Under the pieces are notes generated by a model. That model was not told the DNA's origin. It searched no databases and saw only the letters and a program-made list of their open reading frames with translations. From assembly GCA_015350385.1 (NCBI GenBank), contig WNKI01000001.1:11609338-11673337 (forward strand): a stretch of 64,000 bases of DNA. Direction: 5' to 3'. A program made the translations under genes and the position numbers. Origin of the DNA: Aculops lycopersici (taxonomy: Eukaryota > Arthropoda > Arachnida > Trombidiformes > Eriophyidae). This document shows positions 34,501 to 43,004 of the stretch, in pieces; the first letter of the stretch is position 1, and each line of letters begins with the position of its first letter.

Positions 34501-37421
34501 TTCTTCTCGGTCGACTTGTGCTGACGCTTCCATCTTAATTCATTTTTTCCATCATTAGCATTCATTTGAGTCAAGTATCTCGAAAGTTAGATCTTATCGC
34601 TGGTGCATCTGATTAATGAGCTCAAGGTAAATGAGAGATGAATCGGGCTGAACAACTAACTTCTCTCATCTTGGACAACTTCGATGACCGAAAGATGAGG
34701 AGGCTTCTGGTTTGGAATGGGACAAAGAGCGAGAGAGGAAAAAAGTTAGACTCAGTTCAAATTTGTTAGCCCAACTGTCGCGATGAGATTTCAACTCAGA
34801 TGCTCGATGGAGCCATGCAGCTCGACAACCACCTGTAGCCTATAATGTATAATTTGTCTCATCTTTTCCATAGATTCGTTGTCTCATCAAGAAAAAGACC
34901 AACTAATCCACTGGCCGCGACACGCGGTTGATTTTGTCAGAGCATCTTACTCGGTAGTTTGCTGTTGTGGCTGCCGTCTTTTGATTAATAACCGCCGCCG
35001 CCGTCGGCAGTCTAGAAACAAGTGCCTTTGTCGAGCACGCCCAACTGTCGACTTACTTTGCGGGAGAGGGAGCGGGCGCGGGTGCGGGTGCGGCGACACT
35101 TGTTGCTACTTTTAATTTAGCACACCGACAACCATTGGCCATACTGAGTGCGAACCCTTTGAAGTTTGCGATGCTGTTTGATCTTTCAGCCACAACCAAG
35201 ATTTTTATATACTGTACTTGACGTCAAGCAATCAAACTAATCAGCCGTCGTATAGACAAGAACAAGAGAAACTAACCAACTAACTAACTAATCATGACCA
35301 AATGTTTTTGCCCCTCCCCTCTTATCTACCTACACAATCAATTCGTCACCTACCTACGACATCAAATTGGGCCCACATACATGATGCACTTTGCCACTAC
35401 CGACACCACTACAACGTGAACCTAATTTTATGGTCACCGCAACCAACAACAAACGGCAAACAAATTAAAACAAAACAGAGATTAAAAGAGAAACTCAGCA
35501 CTTTAGCTATCAGTGTTATGAATCTATGGCCAAACGTCAAGCTGCGAGTTATCGAGGGTTGGGACGAAGACAATCGCCATTCGCTAAACTCTCTACACTA
35601 CGAGGGCCGAGCTGTTGATATAACGACAAGCGATAGGGACAAATCTAAATACGGCATGCTAGCTCGGCTTGCAGTTGAGGCTGGATTCGATTGGGTCCAC
35701 TACGAGTCGCGATCTCACGTTCATTGTTCTGTGAAGTCAGGTAAGTTTTCGAGCCTACGAAGAAAAAGTCGCTGCTTTCAGTGTCTTATCACTGAGTGGC
35801 CAAAAAGTTTTACAACCATCACCAGACGGTATACGGTATAATGTAAATCGAATGGCCTTAAAAACCAATTGATAACACTCATTACCTTGTTGTCGTTGTA
35901 AATGATTATTGCTGCGCTGCCAAACACAATCACATACTAACCTTCTCCTACAACTAAACTTGATTACCCCAATGCCATTACTTCACGTGTGTAATGTGGT
36001 TTTAATTTATATCATCATCATGATTATCGACCTTGACAACAAACATAATAATAATAGAAAAAGCTGACACCATTAGAAACAATGGTTGCTTCGATGCCGC
36101 TAGTTTGGTCGCTACGCCTGCCGGCCAGGTGGAGATGTCGCAGTTGCAAACAAACGACTTGGTATTAACCATGAACCCACAAACTGGCCGCCTCAAATAC
36201 AGTCCAGTAATCATGTGGCTCGATCGAGATGAACGAGGCGAGGAGCTCTACGTGGAGCTCAAAACCATATCGAATCGGCTCATCCGTTTGACTTCCTCTC
36301 ACTTGTTGTTCGTAACCGACGAACCTGTTGATCTCACACAAGTTGGTGGCGTGCCCTCAGCCAAACCATTGCAAACCACGAAAAATCTCTTAGAATCTGT
36401 AACCAGCAGCGGGGAACGGGATCCCAGGGTTGCAGCTCAAGCCGGAAGTGGAAACAATAATCAATATTATTACTATGACATGGCAGGTACGGCGCCAGCA
36501 AATAGCATGAACGAAAGTGGTACCACAAGGAAGTCGCCCAATGCAAACACGGTCACAACTTCGGACTATGTTTTGACAAACGAGCTACTATCAGCTAGGA
36601 GAAAGCAAAACTCAACAAAGCCTCAAGCGCCGCTTAAGTTGGATGAGCTCGTGTACACTACATACGCGAGGAACGCCATTATTGGCCAGTACCTATTGAT
36701 TGATCCTCAGGCTGAGGAGAGCACAGCACGGACACCTGTAACGCAACAAGAAAGAAGCAACACGTCGTCCGAAGATGGTACACAAAACGATAGATATATT
36801 AAATTTAAGCATCAAATGCAAGCAATGGAGAAAGAGCTAGCTAAAACACCATTGAGTAGGTTGATATTCAATCAGAAGTATCAGGCTAGAGGTGGCGAGT
36901 TGTCGACGCGCCAACAATGGATCTCAGAGGAAATACATGATTCCCTATTATCACCACCTCCTGGCCCACTGTCGTCAAGAGTTGAGTTTGATAAAATAGT
37001 CAGTATTAATTATGTCACAAGGAAGGGCATCTATGCGCCATTGACGCGCGAGGGCAATATTGTTGTAAATTCCGTTTTAGCCTCTTGCTATGCAGTTTTT
37101 AGTGATCACGAGCTAGCTCATCTGTCACTCGCTCCAGTTAGGTGGCTCAGTTATTTGAATGAATGGATCTTTGGCTTGAGGCCGGAGACGCCGTTGAGCG
37201 AAAGAACAGTAGACTCGGTGACTAGGAATAGGCGAGAGGATAATATAATTATAATTGACAATAATAGGAATGATAGCAACAATTACTTGAAACCCCAAAG
37301 GATAACTCACTCAAGGATATCTATTGATGAATCGGCGACAAATACTAGGAAAATTCATTGGTATCCTACAATGTTATACTGTATAGCGAAATTTATTCTG
37401 CCGACAAGATATTTATATTAA
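28576..37421 (+). CDS. hh: Hedgehog morphogen, three exons
   Basis: Exons are 28576-28875, 35479-35740 and 36058-37421, giving 641 residues. Exon 1 has a signal peptide (LLLLAIGFSILFTWSQVAEA) and the palmitoylation-site CGPGR, then QYIPNVSENTLGASG and TGADRMMSQ. Exon 2 has LAISVMN, WPNVKLRVIEGWDED, SLHYEGRAVDITTSDRD and HVHCSVKS. Zn ligands (SLH, AVD, HVH) and most Ca-site acidic residues are present. Exon 3 continues VKSE and carries the autoprocessing Hint/Hog domain. The cleavage site is Gly197-Cys198 (NNGCFDA), the Thr/His motif is RLTSSHLLFV, and the late block is VLASCYAVFSDHELAHL. The Hint domain is expanded by about 200 residues of low-complexity insert. Junctions at MSQ|R and VKS-E match the vertebrate SHH intron positions. 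The protein is self-cleaved, cholesterol-modified and secreted to signal through Patched. Confidence 0.96.
29926..29946. repeat. (AGT)n trinucleotide repeat in hedgehog intron 1
   Basis: About seven AGT units. Confidence 0.8.
31131..31162. repeat. (CTACTC)n repeat in hedgehog intron 1
   Basis: About five units of a CTACTC hexamer. Confidence 0.8.
35741..36057 (+). other. Hedgehog intron 2 (317 nt)
   Basis: Donor TCAG|GTAAGT and acceptor AATAATAG|AA. Only this acceptor restores VKS-E-K-A-D in frame; the nearby CCATTAG|AAACAATG would break the frame. Confidence 0.8.
37392..37397 (-). terminator. Poly(A) signal of U2AF1 inside hedgehog coding sequence
   Basis: TTTATT on the plus strand gives AATAAA for the minus-strand U2AF1 transcript, 21-26 nt past its stop. 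It lies within the codons for the hedgehog residues KFILP. Confidence 0.55.
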
Positions 37422-38311
37422 TGATGACGTCGAGAGGTCGACGACGAAGACTTATGAGATCGTCTCGATTTACTTGACGGAGAAACAGAACGGGACCTTG
37501 ATCGGGGAGAGCGGGACACTGATCGCCTGCGATTTCGCTCAAGTAATGGAGATAAGGATCTTGATCGAGACCTTGACTTGGACTTGCGTCGAGTTCTTCG
37601 CGACGATGACTTGTAGTGTCTTCTCGATGAGCTCCTATGAGATCTTGAGCTCGAGAGCGACCTAGACCGCGAACGGGATCTGGATATTGATCTCGAGCGA
37701 GAATTGTGTGATCTATGTGAACGATGCCGGTGTGATCCTCTACTACTTCCACTGCTAGAACCAAATAAATCGCGTTTCAACTTGCTTGAAATTTGCTTCA
37801 AATGCATGAAATTACAAAAACCTCCTCTGTTGCAAGCGTCCATTTCGTATTGTCTACACCCAGCTTCTCTAAAATCCGTTACTGTCGATAGTTCAGCATA
37901 CACTGGCTTCCCGGCGAACCAACGGTTATTCAGCTCATCAACTGCCCTCTCGGCATCATCCTCGTGCTTGAATTTTACATAAACATTACCTATTAGGTGG
38001 TCTCCTAGATTATCACAGACGTTCATTTCCTCGATACGTCCATACTTCTCCTCTAACTCTACGTAAATATCCTCAAAGAATTCGTCGAAATGTCGTTGGT
38101 CTTCCTCGTCAGTTATTTCGGTTCCTTGAGTTTTGGCCAAGTTTTTTGGATTGACGTAGAGATTCTGTATTAGGATGGTTCGCGAAAATGTCGGTTTGTT
38201 ATGGACTCGACTGCAACGGTCGCCATGTCTACAAGCTCCAATCTTGAAATAGAATGAGCAGTTTACCTTGTCTTTCTCTGTTCCAAATATGGAGGCATAA
38301 TAATCTGCCAT
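37418..38311 (-). CDS. U2AF1: Splicing factor U2AF 35 kDa subunit
   Basis: A 297-residue intronless ORF. The first CCCH zinc finger is C-x8-C-x5-C-x3-H in NCSFYFKIGACRHGDRCSRVH. The atypical RRM (UHM) contains FDEFFEDIYVELEEKYGRIE and NVCDNLGDHLIGNVYVKFKH. The second zinc finger is C-x7-C-x5-C-x3-H in CRQYEMDACNRGGFCNFMH. The C-terminal 100 or so residues are an RS domain, longer and more regular than in the human protein, and there is no glycine run. U2AF35 reads the AG at 3' splice sites as partner of U2AF65 in the nucleus. The stop codon overlaps the hedgehog stop on the other strand (37418-37421), so the genes are joined tail to tail. Confidence 0.95.
   Translation of the reverse strand: MADYYASIFGTEKDKVNCSFYFKIGACRHGDRCSRVHNKPTFSRTILIQNLYVNPKNLAKTQGTEITDEEDQRHFDEFFEDIYVELEEKYGRIEEMNVCDNLGDHLIGNVYVKFKHEDDAERAVDELNNRWFAGKPVYAELSTVTDFREAGCRQYEMDACNRGGFCNFMHLKQISSKLKRDLFGSSSGSSRGSHRHRSHRSHNSRSRSISRSRSRSRSLSSSRSHRSSSRRHYKSSSRRTRRKSKSRSRSRSLSPLLERNRRRSVSRSPRSRSRSVSPSSKSRRSHKSSSSTSRRHH
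37764..37769 (+). terminator. Possible hedgehog poly(A) signal, antisense within U2AF1
   Basis: The first plus-strand AATAAA after the hedgehog stop, 343 nt downstream, inside the U2AF1 coding region. If used, the whole hedgehog 3' UTR is antisense to U2AF1. Confidence 0.4.
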
Positions 38312-38821
38312 CCTAAGTTATATGGGCAAATAGTATTCTGGACGTTGAGATCAATGGATGGTTTCAGTTGATAATATTTAAGTACGAAAGATAGACCCAC
38401 AAGTGAATTGATCCACAAGCTCACAACTTGCCACGGTGTCTAAAACTTGCAAGTTGCTATGCTTGATCGACCAAATTGATAATTAATTTGATCTTGGAGA
38501 TTCCAAAAGGGTATCTGTATGTCTATCTATCAGGCTAATAAATTACCAATTGTTTCTGTGATGATATTTACAAAGTACAAGTTCACTCCGCGTTCCACGC
38601 GTTGAGAATATTCCTATGCGGCAAATGCATTCGCCGCCGCTTCAGTGTGCATGTCAACTTAACGCTATACAATCGACAATGATTCCTACACATTGAGACG
38701 GCAGGTCAACTAGACACTATTTATTTTATTATTAAAATATTAGGTCGACTATCTAGGTACTATATAATATCATTTATCTACTCCTATTTATATCAGACTT
38801 GTCCACATATTCTAAAGTAAA
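38312..38821. promoter_or_regulatory. Divergent promoter region U2AF1 / AK2
   Basis: About 510 bp, AT-rich in the AK2-proximal half, between the two divergent starts. No separate gene is visible. Confidence 0.4.
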
Positions 38822-39481
38822 ATGTTCAATTCAATATTCATCGGACCACCAGGAGCCGGTAAGGGAACCCAAGCTCAGCGCCTGAAGCGAGAGCTAAGCG
38901 TTTGCCAGCTAGCCACCGGCGATATGCTTCGTGCCGAGGTCGCCTCAGGCTCCCCGCTAGGTATTAGGGTTAAGCAATTGATGGAACGAGGCGAGCTAGT
39001 CGATGACCAGACTGTCGTCGATTTGATTGACAGAAATTTAGATAGACCGGATTGCGCAAGAGGCTTCTTGTTGGATGGCTTCCCGAGGACAGTGCCGCAA
39101 GCCAAGATGTTAGACAATCTTTTAGACAAGCGCCGATCGAGATTGCATGCTGTCTACGAGTTCATAGTGGATGATAACATACTTGTTAAGCGAATTTGTG
39201 GCCGACTGATGCACCCACCTTCGGGTAGGACCTACCACGAAGAGTTCTCGCCCCCAAAACAGCCAATGAAAGATGATCTTACTGGCGAGCCCCTCGTCAA
39301 GAGAGCTGACGACAACCCGGAATCGCTAAAGAAGCGTCTTGATGCTTATCACAAGCAAACGACTCCCGTGTCAGATTACTATTCGGATAGAAAGATTCTC
39401 TTCAAGGTGGATGCGTCGCTCAACGAGGAGAAAGTATGGCAACAAATAAAGAATTACGCAAAGGAGGTTTACGGAAGGTAA
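38822..39481 (+). CDS. AK2: Adenylate kinase 2 (intermembrane-space type)
   Basis: A 219-residue intronless ORF starting at the first ATG. The P-loop GPPGAGKGTQAQRL is near the N-terminus. It is followed by LATGDMLRAEVASGSPLG (AMP-binding), GFLLDGFPRTVPQA, and a long-type LID (GRLMHPPSGRTYHEEFSPPK, then DLTGEPLVKRADDN). The ending is KRLDAYHKQTTPVSDYY. The long LID without Zn cysteines and the short N-terminus before the P-loop place it with eukaryotic AK2. That enzyme interconverts AMP + ATP with 2 ADP in the mitochondrial intermembrane space. It is slightly shorter than vertebrate AK2 (about 239). Confidence 0.95.
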   Translation: MFNSIFIGPPGAGKGTQAQRLKRELSVCQLATGDMLRAEVASGSPLGIRVKQLMERGELVDDQTVVDLIDRNLDRPDCARGFLLDGFPRTVPQAKMLDNLLDKRRSRLHAVYEFIVDDNILVKRICGRLMHPPSGRTYHEEFSPPKQPMKDDLTGEPLVKRADDNPESLKKRLDAYHKQTTPVSDYYSDRKILFKVDASLNEEKVWQQIKNYAKEVYGR

Positions 39482-39551
39482 ATTTTGGAGGGAGACCCTT
39501 GCATCGCCTCGCCTAGCAGCGAGAGGTCATGGCTATTGCATAATTGAACCC

Positions 39552-39557
39552 AATAAA
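39552..39557 (+). terminator. Poly(A) signal of AK2 (AATAAA)
   Basis: Canonical hexamer 71 nt after the AK2 stop. Confidence 0.7.
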
Positions 39558-40084
39558 CAAAAATTCATTCGTTAAATATGATTTGGCAATGTCTTTCCAT
39601 GAAGTCACACTGCCCGTCCACTCGCAACATGTTACGTAATAATTTGATCTCGAAGAAGTCTAGCTAGAAAGGGATAGACTCCGCCTTGCTCAACTCCAAG
39701 TTATGACAGCTTGCATTGTTGCATTTGCCGCAGTATGTGTGTCTTCTCGCAAATGCCTTGGCTTCATTATAATTGGCTGGGAGAGAAAGACTGCTGCTGC
39801 TGCTCCACACATTACATGTATGCCGCCACAGCAGCAGCTCTCCTGTACAAAAGCAAGGGGATTTTTGTATTGCGCGCCGTGGGCCTTCGTTCGCTGACAG
39901 CGAACAACACAGAGAGAACAAGAATCCCCTGAAGACCTAGTTTTGCTTTGCTTCTTGTGTCCACATCTCTCGCAAGTTTACATCACTTATTGTTTATCGA
40001 ACACATTTTCTACTTTATCTAAATATATACATATTATATATTGCCATTACCTAACCAAATCGACTGTCAAGTTTGCCCCCGACT
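39558..40084. other. Intergenic AK2-Rab6, Rab6 promoter/5' UTR
   Basis: No gene seen; short open frames here (for example 39664-39932) are unrecognisable. The last 70 bp are AT-rich and include ATATATACATATTATATA. Confidence 0.5.
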
Positions 40085-40705
40085 ATGGCAGGCGATTTTG
40101 GAAACCCGCTTAGAAAGTTTAAGCTCGTATTTTTAGGTGAACAATCGGTCGGCAAAACGTCCCTAATAACTAGATTTATGTACGATGCCTTCGATAACAA
40201 TTATCAAGCCACAATCGGTATCGACTTTTTATCCAAAACAATGTATCTAGAGGATAGGACTGTTCGTTTGCAACTATGGGACACTGCCGGCCAGGAGCGA
40301 TTCAGAAGCCTTATTCCAAGTTACATAAGAGACTCAACGGTCGCGGTTGTTGTCTATGATATCACAAATTCAAATTCTTTCTCGCAGACGTCAAAGTGGA
40401 TCGATGACGTTAGAACGGAAAGGGGCAATGATGTCATTATTATGCTTGTTGGAAACAAAACTGATTTGCAAGACAAACGACAGGTAACATTGGAGGATGG
40501 CGAAAAGAAAGCCAAAGAGTTGGATGTCATGTTTATCGAAACAAGTGCAAAAAGTGGCTACAATGTCAAACAGTTGTTCCGTCGAGTTGCCAGCGCCTTG
40601 CCTGGCATGGAACAAACTGAAAAATCCAAAGAGGACATCATCGACGTAGACCTCAAGCCGGCCTTTAATGATTCGCCACAACAGGAGAGCAAATGCTCCT
40701 GTTAG
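40085..40705 (+). CDS. Rab6: Small GTPase Rab6
   Basis: A 206-residue intronless ORF. The first ATG is at 40085 and gives the family start MAGDFGNPLRKFKLVFLGEQ. The nucleotide-binding motifs are all present: GEQSVGKTS, switch I NNYQATIGIDF, switch II WDTAGQERFRSLIPSY, NKTD and ETSAK. The Rab6-specific stretches FLSKTMYLEDRTVRLQLWD and YIRDSTVAVVVYDITN are almost unchanged. The C-terminus CSC is a double geranylgeranylation signal. Rab6 works at the Golgi in retrograde and exocytic vesicle traffic. Nothing is missing compared with the family. Confidence 0.97.
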   Translation: MAGDFGNPLRKFKLVFLGEQSVGKTSLITRFMYDAFDNNYQATIGIDFLSKTMYLEDRTVRLQLWDTAGQERFRSLIPSYIRDSTVAVVVYDITNSNSFSQTSKWIDDVRTERGNDVIIMLVGNKTDLQDKRQVTLEDGEKKAKELDVMFIETSAKSGYNVKQLFRRVASALPGMEQTEKSKEDIIDVDLKPAFNDSPQQESKCSC

Positions 40706-40951
40706 ACGACGAACAAAAACAAAACATTCCAAAATACACATATCTATTATTATTAAATGCAATCTCAAATTTTTAATATTAACAGAAATGAGCACCTCGG
40801 AAATAACTATGAGTAGATTCGAAACTCCTTTATCAAAGTGCCGAGGTAAGGTGCCGATATGTAGGTTGGACAGATACCAATAGCATCCGTCAGGTGGACT
40901 CGCCGGAGACTTGCGTGACGGGCGTTTTGAATTGATCATCATGTAGCCAAG

Positions 40952-41266
40952 TCATGAGTTCTCGCTCGTCTGAATGAGACACTTTGTACACCTGTAAAAG
41001 ACAGTCTGACCTTCGTCGGCTGATCTCAATTGAGCAGTGAAGTATGTTTGCACCGTTAGAAGGTTGCATTTACCGCAGAACTTTTCCACTCTTGGCCCCT
41101 CCATCTCAGGCTCTGTTTTGTTTTTGTCTGGCTTCAGTAGTTCCTTACGCTTGTTGAACCAGACTCTTACGGTTGAGGGTGCATATAGTGTTTGATTTCT
41201 GTGTCCACATGAGCACTCTGGACCTTCGAGCAATATTGATTCACATTTTACACAAAATTGATCCAT
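40952..41266 (-). CDS. POLR1H: RNA polymerase I subunit RPA12 (zinc-ribbon protein)
   Basis: A 104-residue intronless ORF. The C-terminal TFIIS-type ribbon is complete: FCGKC, then QLRSADEGQTVFYRCTKC with the catalytic acidic pair (DE) used for transcript cleavage. The N-terminal ribbon is degenerate: FCVKC is normal, but the second pair reads ECSCG (C-x-C instead of C-x2-C). Length and the two-ribbon layout fit the Pol I subunit (RPA12/ZNRD1) better than the Pol II subunit RPB9 or TFIIS. It is slightly shorter than the human protein (126). It sits in the nucleolus with Pol I and promotes cleavage and termination. The start is 272 bp from the divergent ZPR1 start, suggesting a shared promoter. 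Confidence 0.85.
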   Translation of the reverse strand: MDQFCVKCESILLEGPECSCGHRNQTLYAPSTVRVWFNKRKELLKPDKNKTEPEMEGPRVEKFCGKCNLLTVQTYFTAQLRSADEGQTVFYRCTKCLIQTSENS

Positions 41267-41538
41267 GTTGCCTTTTAATGTTAATCCTAGACAAGTTGTT
41301 TGCCTTTTGCTTCGTGACGAACTGACTAGAAATCTCTGTGCGCCACAATGATTGGGCTACCTCAATCATTGAGACTCAATGGTGCGCAACGTGTTTTGTA
41401 GCATGTGGTGCATTGTAAGCCATGCGTGCTATGGATCAGATTTGCAGTTCAATGATTAAATTGAAACAAATATTCTCGCAATTACTATAGGATTTGTCCA
41501 TTTTATTTGCATAATTCTAGTTCGGCTATAATAACATA

Positions 41539-42822
41539 ATGGCCAACGATGAGATACCTCAAGAGGAGGGGCAAATCGAGATTCCCCGTGAGGAAGAAGA
41601 GCAGGCTGCTGAAGATCCCCAAGACAGACAAGCCGAAGAGATCGAAAGTTTGTGCATGAACTGTAGGGAAAATGGTACTACCAGGATCCTCCTCACCTCG
41701 ATACCCTTCTTCAAAGAGGTTGCTGTTATGTCATTCGAATGTAAACATTGTAACACCATCAACAACGAGCTTCAGTCCGTCGGCGATATTCAAGAGAAAG
41801 GAGTCAGATATAAGGTTAGATGCGATAAGGACGAAGATTTACAAAGACAAATCGTCAAGACAGAATGGTCTGAGATCAAGATACCAGAGATCGAGTTTGA
41901 GGTCAAGCGTCAGCCAGGTTTGGTTACCAATATTGAAGGTATCCTTGACCGTGCCGAGGCAGGAATGAAGCAGCTTGTCGAACTCAATCCAAACATGAGC
42001 GAGGAGGACAAGGAGAAAGTAAAGGAATTTTGTAAGAAACTCATGAAATGCAAACTCCTTTTGACCGACTTCACTTTCATTCTCGACGATCCATCTGGTA
42101 ACAGCTACGTAGCCAGTTTAACTCCTCCATCGATTGATCCAAACCTAGAAATCATCTACTACAGCCGCACTAGAGATCAGAATCTACTTCTGGGTATCCC
42201 CGATCAAGGAGCTGACTTTGATGAAACTGACGAACCCATTGGCAAGAATGAAGTAATGTCGTTCCAAACAAACTGTCCAGAATGTAGAGCCTCCTGTTTC
42301 ACTAACATGAAAATCGTTGAGATTCCACACTTCAAGGAAGTCATCCTGATGGCAACAAAGTGTGACTCATGCGGTCACAAAACCAACGAAATCAAGGGAG
42401 GTGGCGGATTCGAAGAGAAAGGAGTGAAGATCATACATAAAATTAAGACCGCTGAAGATTTGAAGCTGGAGGCAGTAAAATCTGACTCATGTGTAATCAA
42501 AGTGCCTGAACTCGAACTTGAGGTCATATCAGCTAGCGCCGGAAAGTACACTACTGTTGAGGGTGTATGTCAGGATGTAGTGGAGAGATTGGAAAAATCC
42601 TACCCTTACATGTTTGGCGACTCAGCAGAGGAGCACGTTCGTGCCAAACTAAACAAAATATATGAAAAGTTGAGAAATCCTATCGGTCTAACAGTTATTT
42701 TGGATGACCCAACCGGTAATAGCTACATTCAAAGTGCTGATTCAATAGAGCGATATGAGCGAACCTTCGAACAAAACGAAGAGCTTGGAATCAATGATAT
42801 GAAGACCGAGAACTATAGCTAA
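41539..42822 (+). CDS. ZPR1: Zinc finger protein ZPR1
   Basis: A 427-residue intronless ORF with the internal duplication of ZPR1. Each half has a C4 zinc finger followed by an A/B domain: CMNCRENGTTRILL...ECKHC, and CPECRASCFTNMKI...KCDSC. The halves share SIPFFKEVAVMSF versus EIPHFKEVILMAT, and FILDDPSGNSYV versus VILDDPTGNSYI. The N-terminal acidic stretch (QEEGQIEIPREEEEQAAEDP) is short. ZPR1 binds eEF1A, helps its folding, and shuttles to the nucleus on growth signals. The ATG at 41539 is the first in frame. The AATAAA begins two bases past the stop codon, implying an extremely short 3' UTR. Confidence 0.95.
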   Translation: MANDEIPQEEGQIEIPREEEEQAAEDPQDRQAEEIESLCMNCRENGTTRILLTSIPFFKEVAVMSFECKHCNTINNELQSVGDIQEKGVRYKVRCDKDEDLQRQIVKTEWSEIKIPEIEFEVKRQPGLVTNIEGILDRAEAGMKQLVELNPNMSEEDKEKVKEFCKKLMKCKLLLTDFTFILDDPSGNSYVASLTPPSIDPNLEIIYYSRTRDQNLLLGIPDQGADFDETDEPIGKNEVMSFQTNCPECRASCFTNMKIVEIPHFKEVILMATKCDSCGHKTNEIKGGGGFEEKGVKIIHKIKTAEDLKLEAVKSDSCVIKVPELELEVISASAGKYTTVEGVCQDVVERLEKSYPYMFGDSAEEHVRAKLNKIYEKLRNPIGLTVILDDPTGNSYIQSADSIERYERTFEQNEELGINDMKTENYS

Positions 42823-42823
42823 A

Positions 42824-42829
42824 AATAAA
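42824..42829 (+). terminator. Poly(A) signal of ZPR1 (AATAAA), abutting the stop
   Basis: The TAA stop ends at 42822 and the hexamer starts at 42824. Confidence 0.55.
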
Positions 42830-43004
42830 CCGTAGACCATTCAATTGAGCGACCATGATACGTATTGAGTTGATCTTTGATGAAAGGAGTACCGTCTAGA
42901 CACGAGAACTGATATTATCCGAATACGAGATCCATGCAATCATTTTGGATTGCGTAAATCACATCGTAAAATCATTCAAAATTATGGTTCACGCATCATC
43001 TATC

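Larger units (their letters stand above)
28876..35478 (+). other. Hedgehog intron 1 (6.6 kb)
   Basis: Donor CAG|GTAAGT and acceptor ACAAAACAG|AG. No homologous nested gene is recognisable. Several open frames end at good donors: 31853-32032 (with a hydrophobic start), 32355-32504, 32510-32703, and the one ending at the CAG|GTAAGT near 30018. They are discussed as a finding. Simple repeats: AGT units at about 29926-29945 and CTCCTA units at about 31135-31160. A likely home for hedgehog enhancers. Confidence 0.8.

Noticed and set aside
36033..36057. ATG at 36033 as start of a separate Hint-domain gene
   Set aside because: The sequence from 36058 continues the hedgehog signalling domain exactly (VKS-E) through a proper acceptor, so this ATG is intronic.
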